Shown here: one piece after another, positions 18,111 through 27,197 of the stretch
Layout of the letters: every line of letters begins with the position of its first letter
How positions within the stretch are numbered: the first letter of the stretch is position 1
NCBI RefSeq assembly: GCF_001613505.1
Contig: NZ_BDCM01000002.1
Span: 1-64,000, forward strand
Reading direction: 5' to 3'
Length of the DNA: 64,000 nucleotides
DNA from: Nocardia mikamii NBRC 108933
GTDB taxonomy: Bacteria; Actinomycetota; Actinomycetes; Mycobacteriales; Mycobacteriaceae
Notes under the pieces: generated by a model
Told to the model about the DNA's origin: nothing
The model's database searches: none
What the model saw: the letters and a program-made list of their open reading frames with translations, nothing else
Position numbers and translations under genes: made by a program

Positions 18111-18138
18111 GTGGGGCGGTCGCGAACGACCGCCCCAC
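18111..18138 (-). terminator. Hairpin terminator between two envelope-protein genes
   Basis: Perfect 12-bp inverted repeat GTGGGGCGGTCG / CGACCGCCCCAC around a CGAA tetraloop. It lies just after the stop of the secreted-protein gene (18157) and before the start at 18083, reading on the minus strand. There is no T-tract, as is common in actinobacteria. Confidence 0.6.
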
Positions 18139-18156
18139 ACGTCGATTCAGTCTGTA

Positions 18157-19335
18157 TCAGTACTGGACCGTGCCACCCCACTGTGTGGTCGCACCAGCGA
18201 CATTCACCGTTTGTGGAGCGAAATCACCCTGCGGGAGTCTACCAATCTGAGCGGCCGCATCCAGTGCTGCGGCACCACCCGGCTGCTGCTTGATCCAGCC
18301 CTCGACGGCGGCCTTGGCCGCGTTCGCCTCGGTGGTGTCGACGTAGTTCTCGGACTTCAGATCGTCGAAGCCGGTGGCGTGGGTGTACGAGGTGATCTTG
18401 ATCTTGTTCGCCTCGACGAACTCCACCGACACACCCGCGTCACCCACTCCGTTCGGAGTGCTGTAACCCACCGTGCCGACATATCCGTCGAGGTTGCTGA
18501 AGTGGTGGGTGTTGGCCACGTAGCCCGGCAGCAGCCCGCCGCCGTCGACGTTGGCGCCGACCTCGGTGTGCGGGCCGTTCATCTGGACGACCGGTGCGGC
18601 CGGTGCGGCCTGCAGGCTCGGCGAGGTCCACTGCGCCTGCTGCGACGGGGTCGAGTTGCCCTGCTGGCTACGCAGCGTGTCCGCGTTGCCGCCGTTCTGC
18701 GACTGCGGCTTGTTCGGAGTGCCGACCGTCTGGTCCGGCGACTGCTGACCCGGCTTCAGCTGGTCGGCCTGGCCGTTGGGGGTGGGCTGGTCCGGAACGA
18801 CGGCCGGCTGCACCTGGCCGCCCTGACCCGGCACCGGCAGCGGCGCGACGCGCGGGGTGGTCACACCCGGCTGCGTCGGCGAGGCCAGGTTCTGGTCCGG
18901 CTTCGGCGTGTTCTGGTTCGGTGGCGTGACACCCGGCTGCGGGGTGGTGACGCCCGGCTGGTTCGGAGTCGTGACACCCGGCTGATTGGGGGTGGTGACG
19001 CCCGGCTGCGGGTTGCCGTTGCGCTGGGGCCCGTTCTGCTGGGTCCCGTTCTGCTGGTTGTTGTTCTGCTGCGGCCCGTTCTGCTGGGTACCGTTCTGCG
19101 GAGCGTTCTCCTGCGTGCCCGGCGCGTTCTGACCCTGGCCGTTGTTGTTGTCCGGCGCGGGTGCCTCGTTGGTGGCGCCCGGCTGCGCCGGAGTGGTCGG
19201 CACGCTCGGCTGATCGGCCGGCGCGGCACTCGCCGTACCCGACGCGAGGATGGTCGCCACGGCGGCCGCGGTGGCCAGTGGCAACGACGTCGTGGCCATC
19301 GCTCGCTGCGCCCGACTCGGCTTACGATGTTTCAC
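18157..19335 (-). CDS. Secreted Gln/Asn/Pro-rich repeat protein with conserved C-terminal domain
   Basis: 392 aa from GTG 19335, preceded by GGGAAAGGGA. A Sec signal peptide is clear: basic MKHRKPSRAQR, a hydrophobic Ala-rich core, and cleavage after AAVATILASGTASA. Residues about 35-160 are low complexity (NGTQQNGPQQNN runs, then tandem PGVTTPNQ units); residues 160-240 stay Pro/Gln-rich. The C-terminal 130 residues look folded (HTEVGANVDGGGLLPGYVAN, then VEFVEANKIKITSYTH, ending TTQWGGTVQY). I considered MspA-type porins but could not support this. The disordered linker would span the mycolate cell wall and display or anchor the C-terminal domain. Function is unknown. Confidence 0.7.
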   Translation of the reverse strand: MKHRKPSRAQRAMATTSLPLATAAAVATILASGTASAAPADQPSVPTTPAQPGATNEAPAPDNNNGQGQNAPGTQENAPQNGTQQNGPQQNNNQQNGTQQNGPQRNGNPQPGVTTPNQPGVTTPNQPGVTTPQPGVTPPNQNTPKPDQNLASPTQPGVTTPRVAPLPVPGQGGQVQPAVVPDQPTPNGQADQLKPGQQSPDQTVGTPNKPQSQNGGNADTLRSQQGNSTPSQQAQWTSPSLQAAPAAPVVQMNGPHTEVGANVDGGGLLPGYVANTHHFSNLDGYVGTVGYSTPNGVGDAGVSVEFVEANKIKITSYTHATGFDDLKSENYVDTTEANAAKAAVEGWIKQQPGGAAALDAAAQIGRLPQGDFAPQTVNVAGATTQWGGTVQY

Positions 19336-19653
19336 TGTCTCGCAATCCCTTTCCCGAGCTCGGCCAGTGCCACCGACCGACGAACGCCGCTCGATGGGGC
19401 CGTCTCCATTCGTCCCTCATCGATGTCCGGCCCGCACCCTGCTGCGGTCCGCGAGCCGCTCGCGGATTCCCGGCCCGGGAAAGATGCATTCCCCCCGCAA
19501 CGTGAACCTGCCAACCGCCCACCACTGACACCTCTGCCGGAAGTGAACCACACGAACAAGTTTCAGGCAACCGGTGCTACCCGGCTGTGGGAAGCCGCAC
19601 CCCGTCCGGCAAAAGATCAAGCGGGCCAGCGCATTTGAAACAGTCGCCGCCCA
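19336..19653. promoter_or_regulatory. 318-bp non-coding leader with an 8-bp palindrome
   Basis: No gene is seen here. The segment lies upstream of the secreted-protein gene and downstream of lpdA, both on the minus strand. It holds a perfect inverted repeat TCCGCGAG-CCG-CTCGCGGA at 19448-19466, about 113 bp before the start codon, which could be an operator or a 5' leader hairpin. The short open frames across it are Arg/Pro-rich and look non-coding. Confidence 0.4.
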
Positions 19654-21057
19654 CTAGCCCAGATCGTCGTGACGCATCAACTGCCGCGCCGCCTCGGTGA
19701 CCGATCCCGAGAGCGAGGGGTATACCGAGAACGTCTGGGCCAGGTCGTTCACCGTCAGATTGTTCTGGACCGCGATCGCGATCGGCAGGATGAGTTCGGA
19801 GGCGATGGGCGCGACCACCACGCCACCGATCACCACGCCGGTGGCCGGCCGGCAGAAGATCTTCACGAAGCCGCGGCGCAGGCCCGACATCTTGGCGCGC
19901 GGATTGGTGTTGAGCGGCAACATCACCGTGCGCGCGGGCACCTCACCGTTGTCGATCGCGGTCTGGCTGACACCGACCGTGGCGATCTCGGGCCGGGTGA
20001 ACACCGCGGAGGCCACCGTCTTCAACCGGATCGGCTGCACTCCCTCGCCGAGCGCGTGATACATCGCGATCCGGCCCTGCATCGCCGCGACGGAGGCCAG
20101 CGGCAGCAGCCCGGTGCAGTCACCGGCGGCATAGATCCCGGGCACCGCCGTCCGCGAGACGCGGTCGACGCGCAGATAGCCGCCGCGGTCGAGTTCGATG
20201 CCGATGCGCTCGAGGCCCAGATCCTGGGTGTTGGGCGTGGAACCGACCGTCATCAGAGCGTGGGAGCCGGTGACCGTGCGCCCGTCGGACAGTTTGACCA
20301 CGATCCCGTCCGCGGTCCGCTCGACGGCGTCGGCACGGGCCTGTTTGACGAGTTCCACCCCGCGTTCGGCCAGAGCGTCCTCGAGGACCAGCGCGGCATC
20401 GGCGTCCTCCCCCGGCATCATCCGGTCGCGGCTGGAGACCAATTTCACCTTCACGCCCATCTCGGTGTAGGCGGAGACGAATTCCGCGCCGGTGACACCG
20501 GAGCCGACGACGACGAGCGTTTCCGGCAGTTCCTTCAGGTCGTAGAGCTGACGCCAGGTGAGGATGCGTTCACCGTCGGGTTCGGCGCCGCGCAGTACCC
20601 GCGGGCTGGCGCCGGTGGCGATCAGGACGATCTCGGCCTCCATCACCCGTTCGGTGCCGTCGGCGAGCGTCGCGCGCACCAGATGTGTGGCCAGACCGGC
20701 GATCTGGTCGATCAGCTGACCGCGGCCGTTGAGAATGGTGACGCCGGCGGCCTGCAGTTTGGAGCGGATATCGGACGACTGCGCCTGCGCCAGCGCCTTC
20801 ACCCGGGAGTTCACCTCCGACAGCCGCACCTGCGCCTGCGCCACGTGCAGCGTGATGCCCAGATCACGCGCGCGGCGCAGATCGGTGCGCACACCGGTCG
20901 AAGCGATGAAGGTCTTGGACGGGACGCAGTCCCACAGCACGCACGCGCCACCGATACCGTCGGAGTCGATCACGGTGACCGTGGCTCCGTGCTGAGCTGC
21001 CACCAACGCCGCCTCGTAGCCGGCGGGGCCGCCCCCGATGATTGCAATGCGGGCCAT
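19654..21057 (-). CDS. lpdA: NAD(P)H:quinone-type flavoprotein disulfide reductase (LpdA family)
   Basis: 467-aa member of the lipoamide dehydrogenase fold: FAD motif IAIIGGGPAGYEAAL, redox site GGACVLWDCVPSK with Cys39 and Cys44, NAD(P) motif VVVGSGVTGAEFVSAY, and FAD-ribityl motif GIYAAGDCTGLLPLASVA. The C-terminal His-x-x-x-x-Glu dyad of true disulfide reductases is missing: the matching segment reads YPSLSG (Tyr446, Gly451). As I recall, Mtb LpdA (Rv3303c) shares that C-terminus, acts on quinones rather than lipoamide, and has Ala at the first cysteine; here both cysteines are kept. It is divergent from the GGCT-fold gene. Confidence 0.88.
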   Translation of the reverse strand: MARIAIIGGGPAGYEAALVAAQHGATVTVIDSDGIGGACVLWDCVPSKTFIASTGVRTDLRRARDLGITLHVAQAQVRLSEVNSRVKALAQAQSSDIRSKLQAAGVTILNGRGQLIDQIAGLATHLVRATLADGTERVMEAEIVLIATGASPRVLRGAEPDGERILTWRQLYDLKELPETLVVVGSGVTGAEFVSAYTEMGVKVKLVSSRDRMMPGEDADAALVLEDALAERGVELVKQARADAVERTADGIVVKLSDGRTVTGSHALMTVGSTPNTQDLGLERIGIELDRGGYLRVDRVSRTAVPGIYAAGDCTGLLPLASVAAMQGRIAMYHALGEGVQPIRLKTVASAVFTRPEIATVGVSQTAIDNGEVPARTVMLPLNTNPRAKMSGLRRGFVKIFCRPATGVVIGGVVVAPIASELILPIAIAVQNNLTVNDLAQTFSVYPSLSGSVTEAARQLMRHDDLG

Positions 21058-21273
21058 GTGTACCTCCGCTATCGAGCCGTGCGGCCGGGATCTCCGGCAC
21101 TGCCGTCAACGTTATCGGTCCTGCTCCTCATCGTTTTGACCGCGTCAGGGGTGACGTTGCGCGTGTCACCTACCGGTAATTCTCCGGACATCCGCCCGCC
21201 CCGCCGGAGACTGGCACGGCCCGAACCCGGCCGGATCGAAACAAGCGGTCCCTACATTCGATACTCTTGCCAG

Positions 21274-21756
21274 GTGCCGATATACGCCGCCTACGGATCC
21301 AATATGGACCCGGAGCAGATGCTCAAGCGCTGTCCGCACTCCCCCGTCTACGGAACGGGCTGGCTGGAAGGGTGGCGCCTGACCTTCGCCGGCGACGACA
21401 TCGGCTGGGAAGGCCCGCTCGCGACGGTGGTCGAGGATCCGGGCTCCCGGGTGTTCGTCGTGCTGTACGACGTCTCGGCCGAGGACGAGGAGAGCCTCGA
21501 CCGGTGGGAGGGTTCGGATTTCGGTATCCACAAGAAGATCCGGCTCCGGGTCTCGCCCACTTCGGGGACGGGTACACAGCCGGTGCTGGCGTGGCTGTAC
21601 GTGCTGGATGCCTACGAGGGCGGGCTGCCCTCCGCCCGCTACATCGGCGTGATCGCCGACGCGGCCGAAAAGGCCGGGGCTCCGGGCGATTACGTCCACG
21701 CGCTGCGCACCCGCAACAGCCGCAACGTGGGCCCGGGGACCTTCGGCTCGATGTAG
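21274..21756 (+). CDS. Gamma-glutamylcyclotransferase (AIG2/GGCT fold) family protein
   Basis: 160 aa from GTG 21274 (VPIYAAYGSNMDPEQM). The open frame runs back over 1.6 kb, but that part is the antisense shadow of lpdA. The BtrG/GGCT signature YGSNM sits at residues 7-11; GTGWLEGWRLTF, VVLYDVSAEDEESLDRWEG and YVLDAYEGGLPSARYIG follow, with acidic residues suitable for catalysis (DRWEG). This group releases 5-oxoproline from gamma-glutamyl amines; the substrate here is unknown. It matches the small conserved gene after lpdA in Mtb (Rv3304) in size and place. A hairpin follows its stop. Confidence 0.78.
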   Translation: MPIYAAYGSNMDPEQMLKRCPHSPVYGTGWLEGWRLTFAGDDIGWEGPLATVVEDPGSRVFVVLYDVSAEDEESLDRWEGSDFGIHKKIRLRVSPTSGTGTQPVLAWLYVLDAYEGGLPSARYIGVIADAAEKAGAPGDYVHALRTRNSRNVGPGTFGSM

Positions 21757-21782
21757 CCGGCCCGCCGGGACGGAGCCGGACA

Positions 21783-21809
21783 GCCCGCCGGGTTCGCCAC
21801 CCGACGGGC
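21783..21809. terminator. Bidirectional hairpin between convergent genes
   Basis: 11-bp stem with one mismatch (GCCCGCCGGGT / ACCCGACGGGC) and a 5-nt loop. It lies between the stop of the GGCT-like gene (21756) and that of the convergent amidohydrolase (21817). Confidence 0.6.
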
Positions 21810-21816
21810 CATGCGA

Positions 21817-23232
21817 TCAGCGTGCCTGCAGGACCAGATTGGTCATCACGCGCACGCCGGCCGCCAGCGCGCGTTCGTCGATGTCGAAGGTCGGCTGGTG
21901 AATGTCCAGTTGCGGTCCCTCACCCGACCACACGCCCAGCCGCGCCATCGCACCCGGAACCTCCTCGAGGTACCAGGAGAAGTCCTCACCACCGCCCGAC
22001 TGCGGCGTATCCGACAGCGCGTCCGGCCCCAGACCGAGAATCGCGTCCTCGAACATCCGGGTGGAGAATTCGTCGTTGACCACCGGCGGGACGCCGCGCT
22101 TGTAGTTCAGCTGATATCGCACACCGGTCGGGGCGAGCAGCCCGTCGACGATCTCGCGGACCATCGGCTCGAGCAACGACCAGGTGGTGTGATCACCGGT
22201 CCGCACGGTCCCGGTCAGCATGCCGGTCTGCGGAATCGCATTGGGCGCCTTACCCGCCGATACCGCGCCCCACACCATCACCGTGCTGGTCCGCGGATCG
22301 ATGCGGCGGCTCAGCAGACCCGGCAGGCCGGTGATGACAGTGCCGATGGCATAGACCAGATCGCTGGTCAGATGCGGCCGGGAGGTATGCCCGCCCGGTG
22401 AGTCCAGCACCAGTTCCACGGTGTCGGCGGCCGAGGTGATGGCGCCGACCCGCACCCCGATCCGCCCGACCTCGAGCCGGGGATCGCAGTGCAGGGCGAA
22501 GACGCGCGTGACGTCGTCCATCGCACCGGCGGCGACCATATCGATGGCACCGCCGGGCATGACCTCCTCGGCGTGCTGGAACACCAGCCGCACGCCGACC
22601 GGGAGGTCGCCCACCTCCGCGAGGGCCAGGGCGGTGCCGAGCAGGATCGAGGTGTGCGCGTCGTGCCCGCAGGCGTGGGATACGCCGGGAACGGTCGAGG
22701 CGAACGGCTGCCCGGTGTACTCCTGCAGCGGCAGCGCGTCCATATCGGCGCGCAGTGCCAGGCGCGGCCCGGCCGGGCCGATATCGCAGATCAGCCCGGT
22801 GCCGGTGGGTAGTTTGCGCGGTTCCAGACCGGCCTTCACCAGCCAGGATTCGACGAATTCGGTGGTGCCGTGCTCGGCGCGGGACAGTTCCGGATTGGCG
22901 TGGATGTGACGGCGCCAGCCGATCAGATCGTCCCCGTGCTCGCTCAGCCACGCCTCGACCGCGGCCTGTCCGGCCGTGATCTCCGCCTGCCGTCCGGTCG
23001 CGAGTCCGGTGTGGCGACAGGTACCGGCCTCCGGGCCCAGCGCCTTGCTCTGCAGGCCGGAAGCCACCGCCTTGCTCTGCAGGCCAGAGCCACCGGCCGT
23101 GCGGCCCGCCGCCGCGGAAGGGCGCGAACCGGTCGCGGAGTCGTCCTCCGAACCGGTCGCGGCATCGTCACCGCGACCCGCCGCGGCATCTCCCTCGCGG
23201 CCCGCCGGTGATGACCGGCCGATCGTGCTCAC
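21817..23232 (-). CDS. amiA1: M20 family metallo-amidohydrolase (AmiA1-like)
   Basis: 471 aa. Residues 1-85 are a Gly/Ala/Asp/Arg-rich low-complexity tail not found in the core family. The M20D hydrolase starts near AAVEAWLSEHGDDLIGWRRHIHANPELS. Metal ligands are visible in the LRADMDALPLQEYTG region, HACGHDAHTSILLG, and VLVFQHAEE-like VFQHAEEVMPGGA; the lid/dimerisation domain and a final GGGEDFSWYLE follow. It predicts hydrolysis of N-acyl or aminoacyl-amide substrates (hippurate/IAA-amino acid hydrolase group). Its ATG overlaps the stop of the upstream M20 gene (ATGA). A 27-bp tandem duplication lies in the low-complexity tail. It matches Mtb amiA1 in order. Confidence 0.85.
   Translation of the reverse strand: MSTIGRSSPAGREGDAAAGRGDDAATGSEDDSATGSRPSAAAGRTAGGSGLQSKAVASGLQSKALGPEAGTCRHTGLATGRQAEITAGQAAVEAWLSEHGDDLIGWRRHIHANPELSRAEHGTTEFVESWLVKAGLEPRKLPTGTGLICDIGPAGPRLALRADMDALPLQEYTGQPFASTVPGVSHACGHDAHTSILLGTALALAEVGDLPVGVRLVFQHAEEVMPGGAIDMVAAGAMDDVTRVFALHCDPRLEVGRIGVRVGAITSAADTVELVLDSPGGHTSRPHLTSDLVYAIGTVITGLPGLLSRRIDPRTSTVMVWGAVSAGKAPNAIPQTGMLTGTVRTGDHTTWSLLEPMVREIVDGLLAPTGVRYQLNYKRGVPPVVNDEFSTRMFEDAILGLGPDALSDTPQSGGGEDFSWYLEEVPGAMARLGVWSGEGPQLDIHQPTFDIDERALAAGVRVMTNLVLQAR
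23041..23093. repeat. Short tandem duplication in the 5' part of amiA1
   Basis: Two adjacent copies of a 26-27 bp unit beginning CGCCTTGCTCTGCAGGCC encode the repeated peptide SGLQSKAV/SGLQSKAL in the low-complexity N-terminal tail. The copies differ by two changes near their 3' ends. Confidence 0.75.
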
Positions 23233-24590
23233 CGAATTTCCTCCTGTCGCTGAATACTGCGCTCCAACAACCTGTCCCTGTGTAGTTGATCGCCCGCAAC
23301 CTGAATTGCGGTACGGGCCAGTGCCCGCGCGCCGTCACTCACCGCGAGATCGGCCGACGGCGTCACACAGGCCGCGGCGAACTCCCGCTGGTGTGTCACC
23401 GCGCCGTTCGCCTCGATGCCGATAACCGGGTGGATGCCGGGAATGACGTTGGTGACATTGCCCATATCGGTACTGCCCAGCGGCCGTGCTGCCTCGAGTT
23501 CCGGCGCGAGCGGCATGCGACCCATACCGATGATCTGCTCGCGGTAGGCACACAGTAGTGCGGAATCCGGCGTGAGCTCGGTATATGTGGGCGCCAGCGC
23601 CCGGATTTCATGGGTGCATCCGGTCGCCAGCGCTCCCGCCTCGAAGCAGGCCGAGGCGCGCTGCAGCAGATCGTCGAGGGATGCGGAATCGTCTGCCCGC
23701 AGGTAATACAACAGTTCCGCATGGCCGGGCACGATATTCGGGGCAACACCGCCCGACTCGACTATACCGTGCAGTTGCTGGCCCGGGCGCAGATGCTGAC
23801 GTAGCAGACCCAGCGCCACCTGCGCGACGGTGGCGGCGTCCCCGGCGTTGCGGCCGTACTCCGGCGCGGCGCTGGCATGGGCTTCGCGGCCGTGGAAGGA
23901 CACCGATAGATCGGCCAGGGCCAGCGACCGCGCGCCCACGATGTCCAGCGGACCGGGATGCACCATCAGGGCCATCGCGACCCCGTCGAAGACGCCGCGC
24001 TCGAGCATCAGCACCTTGCCGCCGCCGCTCTCCTCGGCCGGCGTGCCGAATACCTTCACGGTCAGACCGCACCGATCGGCCACCTCGGCCAGGGCCAGCC
24101 CCGCGCCCACCGCGGCCGCGGCGATGATGTTGTGACCGCAGGCGTGACCGATCTCGGGCAAGGCGTCGTATTCGGCGCAGATTCCCACCACGAGCTCGCC
24201 GCTGCCGAAGGTGGCGACGAAGGCGGTGTCCAGGTCCGCGACCGGTATCTCGATCCGGAACCCGCGCTCGCGCAACGGTGCCAGCGTCTTGGCCACACTG
24301 CGGTGCTCGGCGAACGCCAGTTCGGGTTCGGCGTGGATGGAATGCGAGAGGACGATCAATTCCGATTCGGCCGCCGTGACGGCGGCATCGGCGGCGGCGA
24401 GCAGGGCCGGATCCGCGGGATCTACCGAGGCATCGGCGTCGCCGGCACGGAGATCGTCGGCGTCGGCACGGGCGTCGTCGGCGCGGGCGCAGCCGGATGC
24501 CGCGGCCCGGTGCGCCGACCGGTCCGTGCGACTCCAGCTGCGTTCGTCCCCGCTGCGTGGCATGGCACACAGTCTCGCACTGTGCGCCAC
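23229..24590 (-). CDS. amiB1: M20 family metallo-amidohydrolase (AmiB1-like)
   Basis: 453 aa from 24590, or 445 from a second ATG at 24566. It has an Ala/Asp-rich N-terminal stretch (DDARADADDLRAGDADAS), then the M20 core: LSHSIHAEPELAFAEHRSV, AEYDALPEIGHACGHNIIAAAAVGAGLAL, VFGTPAEESGGGKVLMLERG, and ALAPTYTELTPDSALL with the C-terminal metal site in STDMGNVTNVIPGIHPVI. This is the AbgB/aminobenzoyl-glutamate-hydrolase-like branch, distinct from its neighbour amiA1. It overlaps amiA1 by 4 bp and starts 18 bp after the enoyl-CoA hydratase stop, so three genes probably form one minus-strand operon. Confidence 0.84.
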   Translation of the reverse strand: MAHSARLCAMPRSGDERSWSRTDRSAHRAAASGCARADDARADADDLRAGDADASVDPADPALLAAADAAVTAAESELIVLSHSIHAEPELAFAEHRSVAKTLAPLRERGFRIEIPVADLDTAFVATFGSGELVVGICAEYDALPEIGHACGHNIIAAAAVGAGLALAEVADRCGLTVKVFGTPAEESGGGKVLMLERGVFDGVAMALMVHPGPLDIVGARSLALADLSVSFHGREAHASAAPEYGRNAGDAATVAQVALGLLRQHLRPGQQLHGIVESGGVAPNIVPGHAELLYYLRADDSASLDDLLQRASACFEAGALATGCTHEIRALAPTYTELTPDSALLCAYREQIIGMGRMPLAPELEAARPLGSTDMGNVTNVIPGIHPVIGIEANGAVTHQREFAAACVTPSADLAVSDGARALARTAIQVAGDQLHRDRLLERSIQRQEEIR

Positions 24591-24608
24591 GCGATGATCA
24601 TCGGGTGT

Positions 24609-25310
24609 TCAGGAGCCGAAGGCGAGATTTTCCGGTGTCGTCGGGGTATTCAGGCCCGCGAGCGCCCGTCCGTGCAGCGCACGCTTGATAACCGGCAGGT
24701 TGGGCTTGCGGTTGCCGGTCAGTGCCGCGGCCCGCGCGACGGCCGCGGCCAGCACGCCGTCGGCCTCGGCCGCCTCGTCGACGATGCCCGCGGCGATCGC
24801 GTCGGCGGCGCCGTAGCGGCGGCCGGTGGTCATCGCCTCGAGTGCCACCTGATTGGCCAGCCGCTCGGTGACGAGCGCGTTCATCGCCACCGTGAACGGC
24901 ATTCCCAGATGGACCTCGGGCAGGCACCAGTACCCGCGATCCGAGCGCATCACCCGGAAGTCGTGCGAGGTGGCCAGCATGGCGCCCGCGCCGAAGGCGT
25001 GCCCGTTCAGCGCGGCGACGGTCGGCATGCCGAACGTCAGCAGCCGGCTGAAGACGGTGTGCACCCGGTCCAGGTACCAGTGCATCTTGTCCATGTTGCC
25101 GAACAGCCAGTCGGTGTCCAGGCCGTTGCTGAAGAATTTTCCGGTGGCCACCGTGACCAGCGCCGCCGGCCCCTCGGCAGCCTCGACCTCGTCCAGTTTC
25201 GCGTGGATGGCGTCGATCCAGTCGGGATGGAAGCGGTTCTCGCTGTCGGTCTGACCCTCGTTGCCGAGGTAGAGCACGAATACGTCCCCGTCACGGTCCA
25301 AGTACGGCAT
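24609..25310 (-). CDS. Enoyl-CoA hydratase/isomerase family protein
   Basis: 233-aa crotonase-fold protein. The oxyanion-hole regions are visible as LVTVATGKFFSNGLDTDWL and PTVAALNGHAFGAGAMLATSHD, followed by RGYWCLPEVHLGMPFTVAM. In the second region, FGAGAMLA replaces the usual GGG run, and the catalytic glutamates of true hydratases are not obvious; delta3,delta2-enoyl-CoA isomerase-like activity on acyl-CoA is the closer guess. The end (NRKPNLPVIKRALHG) is short, so the C-terminal trimerisation helices are reduced. It sits immediately upstream of amiB1. Confidence 0.78.
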   Translation of the reverse strand: MPYLDRDGDVFVLYLGNEGQTDSENRFHPDWIDAIHAKLDEVEAAEGPAALVTVATGKFFSNGLDTDWLFGNMDKMHWYLDRVHTVFSRLLTFGMPTVAALNGHAFGAGAMLATSHDFRVMRSDRGYWCLPEVHLGMPFTVAMNALVTERLANQVALEAMTTGRRYGAADAIAAGIVDEAAEADGVLAAAVARAAALTGNRKPNLPVIKRALHGRALAGLNTPTTPENLAFGS

Positions 25311-25398
25311 ACGCAGAGAATATGCAGCTCCGAATGAACGCCCGCATCACACCCCCGGCCAAGTTACCGGCGAGTTGTCATCACTGCCCGCGCGCCGG

Positions 25399-26307
25399 TC
25401 AGCGACGCGGCGGGAGCGGCACCCGGATCAGGTCCTCGGCGATCACCAATTCCCCGTCGAAATACCGCTGCGCCTCGGCCCGGTGCCCGGCCAGATCGCC
25501 GTAGCGCTGCGAGAAATGGGTGAGCACGAGCGTTCGCACGCCTGCCGCCGCGGCCACCCGCGCCGCCTGCCCGGCGGTGAGGTGGCCGAAATCGTCGGCC
25601 AGCTGCGCCTCGGCCTCCAGGAAGGTCGACTCGATGACGAGCATATCGGCGCCTTCGGCCAATTCCGCTACGCCCGAACACATTCGGGTGTCCATCACGA
25701 AGGCGAAACGTTGCCCGGGCCGCGGAACCGACACCTCCTCGACCGTGACCGTGCGACCGTCGGGCAGCCGGATCGCACCTTCGCGCTGCAGCGTCCCGAC
25801 CATGGGACCCGCCAGGCCGAATTCGGCGAGCCGCTCCGGCAGGATCCGATAGCTGTCGGGTTCGACGAGCCGATAGCCGAAGGTGTCGATGCGATGCGAC
25901 AGCCGCACCGCCTCGAAGGTGAACGGCGCGTCCGGCAGCGGCACCGGGCCGTCCGTATCGATCGGATGCTCGCGCAGACCGGGAAAGGCGGGCACCACGC
26001 CGCGGAGATGTCCGAGCAGTTCCGCACCCGATCCCGGGAAGCAGATGTCGACCGGATGGGTGACCTGATCCAGATTGAGCCGCGCCAGCACCCCGGGCAG
26101 GCCGAGGCAGTGGTCGCCGTGGAAATGGGTCAGGCCGATGCGGGTGATGCCACTCGCCGAAACCCCCGCGAACAGCATCTGCCGCTGGGTCCCCTCGCCG
26201 GGGTCGAACAGCAGGCCGTCACCGTCCCAGCGCAACAGATATCCGTTGTGATTGCGCCGGCGGGTCGGCACCTGACTGGCCGTCCCGAGGACCACGAGTT
26301 CACGCAC
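25399..26307 (-). CDS. rnz: Ribonuclease Z / MBL-fold tRNA 3' processing endonuclease
   Basis: 302 aa from GTG 26307 ([15 protein letters not shown]); the open frame upstream is Arg/Cys-rich antisense of the deoD promoter and is excluded. The ELAC/RNase Z signature is complete: [29 protein letters not shown], metal motif [14 protein letters not shown], later [31 protein letters not shown] and [12 protein letters not shown]. It would cut the 3' trailer of tRNA precursors. The GTG lies 101 bp from the divergent deoD start. Confidence 0.9.
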   Translation of the reverse strand: MRELVVLGTASQVPTRRRNHNGYLLRWDGDGLLFDPGEGTQRQMLFAGVSASGITRIGLTHFHGDHCLGLPGVLARLNLDQVTHPVDICFPGSGAELLGHLRGVVPAFPGLREHPIDTDGPVPLPDAPFTFEAVRLSHRIDTFGYRLVEPDSYRILPERLAEFGLAGPMVGTLQREGAIRLPDGRTVTVEEVSVPRPGQRFAFVMDTRMCSGVAELAEGADMLVIESTFLEAEAQLADDFGHLTAGQAARVAAAAGVRTLVLTHFSQRYGDLAGHRAEAQRYFDGELVIAEDLIRVPLPPRR

Positions 26308-26408
26308 GGCACCATCCTGCCCTCGCCCCGCCGGCCGCGCCCGGCGGCGGCACTCGTGTCCGGCCCGCGACGCGCACAACCGGCCCGTCGGCGCACTATC
26401 GTGGGCGC

Positions 26409-27188
26409 ATGCTTGCCGAACAGGCCGCCGAGGCGATCGCCACACGTACGGGAGTCGCGCACCATCGGGTCGCGGTGATCCTCGGATCCGGCTGGCAGTC
26501 CGCCGCCACCGAGATCGGAGCGCCGCGGGCGTCGATTCCGATGACCGAACTCCCCGGCTTCGAACCGCCGACGGCCCAGGGACATCAGGGCATCGTGCAT
26601 TCGGTCCGAGTCGGCGAGGTGCCGGTCCTGCTGATGATGGGCCGCCAGCACCTCTACGAGGGCTACGAACCGCACCGGGTGGTGCACGCGGTACACGCGG
26701 CGGCCGCGGCGGGTGCGCAGACGGTGATCCTCACCAACGCCGCGGGCGGTATCCGACCGGGCCTGCGGGTCGGCGAGCCGGTACTGATCAACGATCACCT
26801 CAATCTCACCGGCCGCACCCCGCTCACCGGTGCCGCGTTCGTCAACATGGTCGATGCCTGGGACCCCGGATTACGCACGCTGGCAAGGGAAATCGACCCC
26901 TCGCTGACCGAGGGCGTCTACGCGGGCCTCAACGGTCCGCAGTACGAGACCCCCGCCGAGATCCGCATGCTGGGCGGCATGGGCGCCGATCTGGTCGGCA
27001 TGTCGACCGTGCTGGAGGCGATCGCGGCCCGCTCGCTGGGCCTGCGGCTGCTGGGCATCTCGCTGGTGACCAATCTGGCCGCGGGCGTGACCGGCGCGCC
27101 GCTGTCGCACCAGGAGGTGCTCGCCGAAGGGCAGGCCGCCGCACCGAGATTGGGCAAACTGCTGCGCGGTGTGCTGGAACGGCTGTAG
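26409..27188 (+). CDS. deoD: Purine-nucleoside phosphorylase
   Basis: 259-aa trimeric-type (family 2) PNP. Signatures: [14 protein letters not shown], the substrate-loop tripeptide area [14 protein letters not shown], the family motif [10 protein letters not shown], base-site glutamate in [16 protein letters not shown], and the asparagine of VTNLAAG. It phosphorolyses inosine and guanosine to base and ribose 1-phosphate. It is followed after 9 bp by pmmB, which could handle the sugar-phosphate, and sits in a salvage neighbourhood. The order matches Mtb Rv3307-Rv3308. Confidence 0.93.
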   Translation: MLAEQAAEAIATRTGVAHHRVAVILGSGWQSAATEIGAPRASIPMTELPGFEPPTAQGHQGIVHSVRVGEVPVLLMMGRQHLYEGYEPHRVVHAVHAAAAAGAQTVILTNAAGGIRPGLRVGEPVLINDHLNLTGRTPLTGAAFVNMVDAWDPGLRTLAREIDPSLTEGVYAGLNGPQYETPAEIRMLGGMGADLVGMSTVLEAIAARSLGLRLLGISLVTNLAAGVTGAPLSHQEVLAEGQAAAPRLGKLLRGVLERL

Positions 27189-27197
27189 GCGGGCGCC

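Noticed and set aside
18157..19335. MspA-type porin
   Set aside because: The secreted C-terminal domain does not show the MspA pattern I know; the gene is left as unknown.
19669..21273. Upstream extension of the GGCT-like gene
   Set aside because: It lies wholly antisense to lpdA; similarity begins only at GTG 21274.
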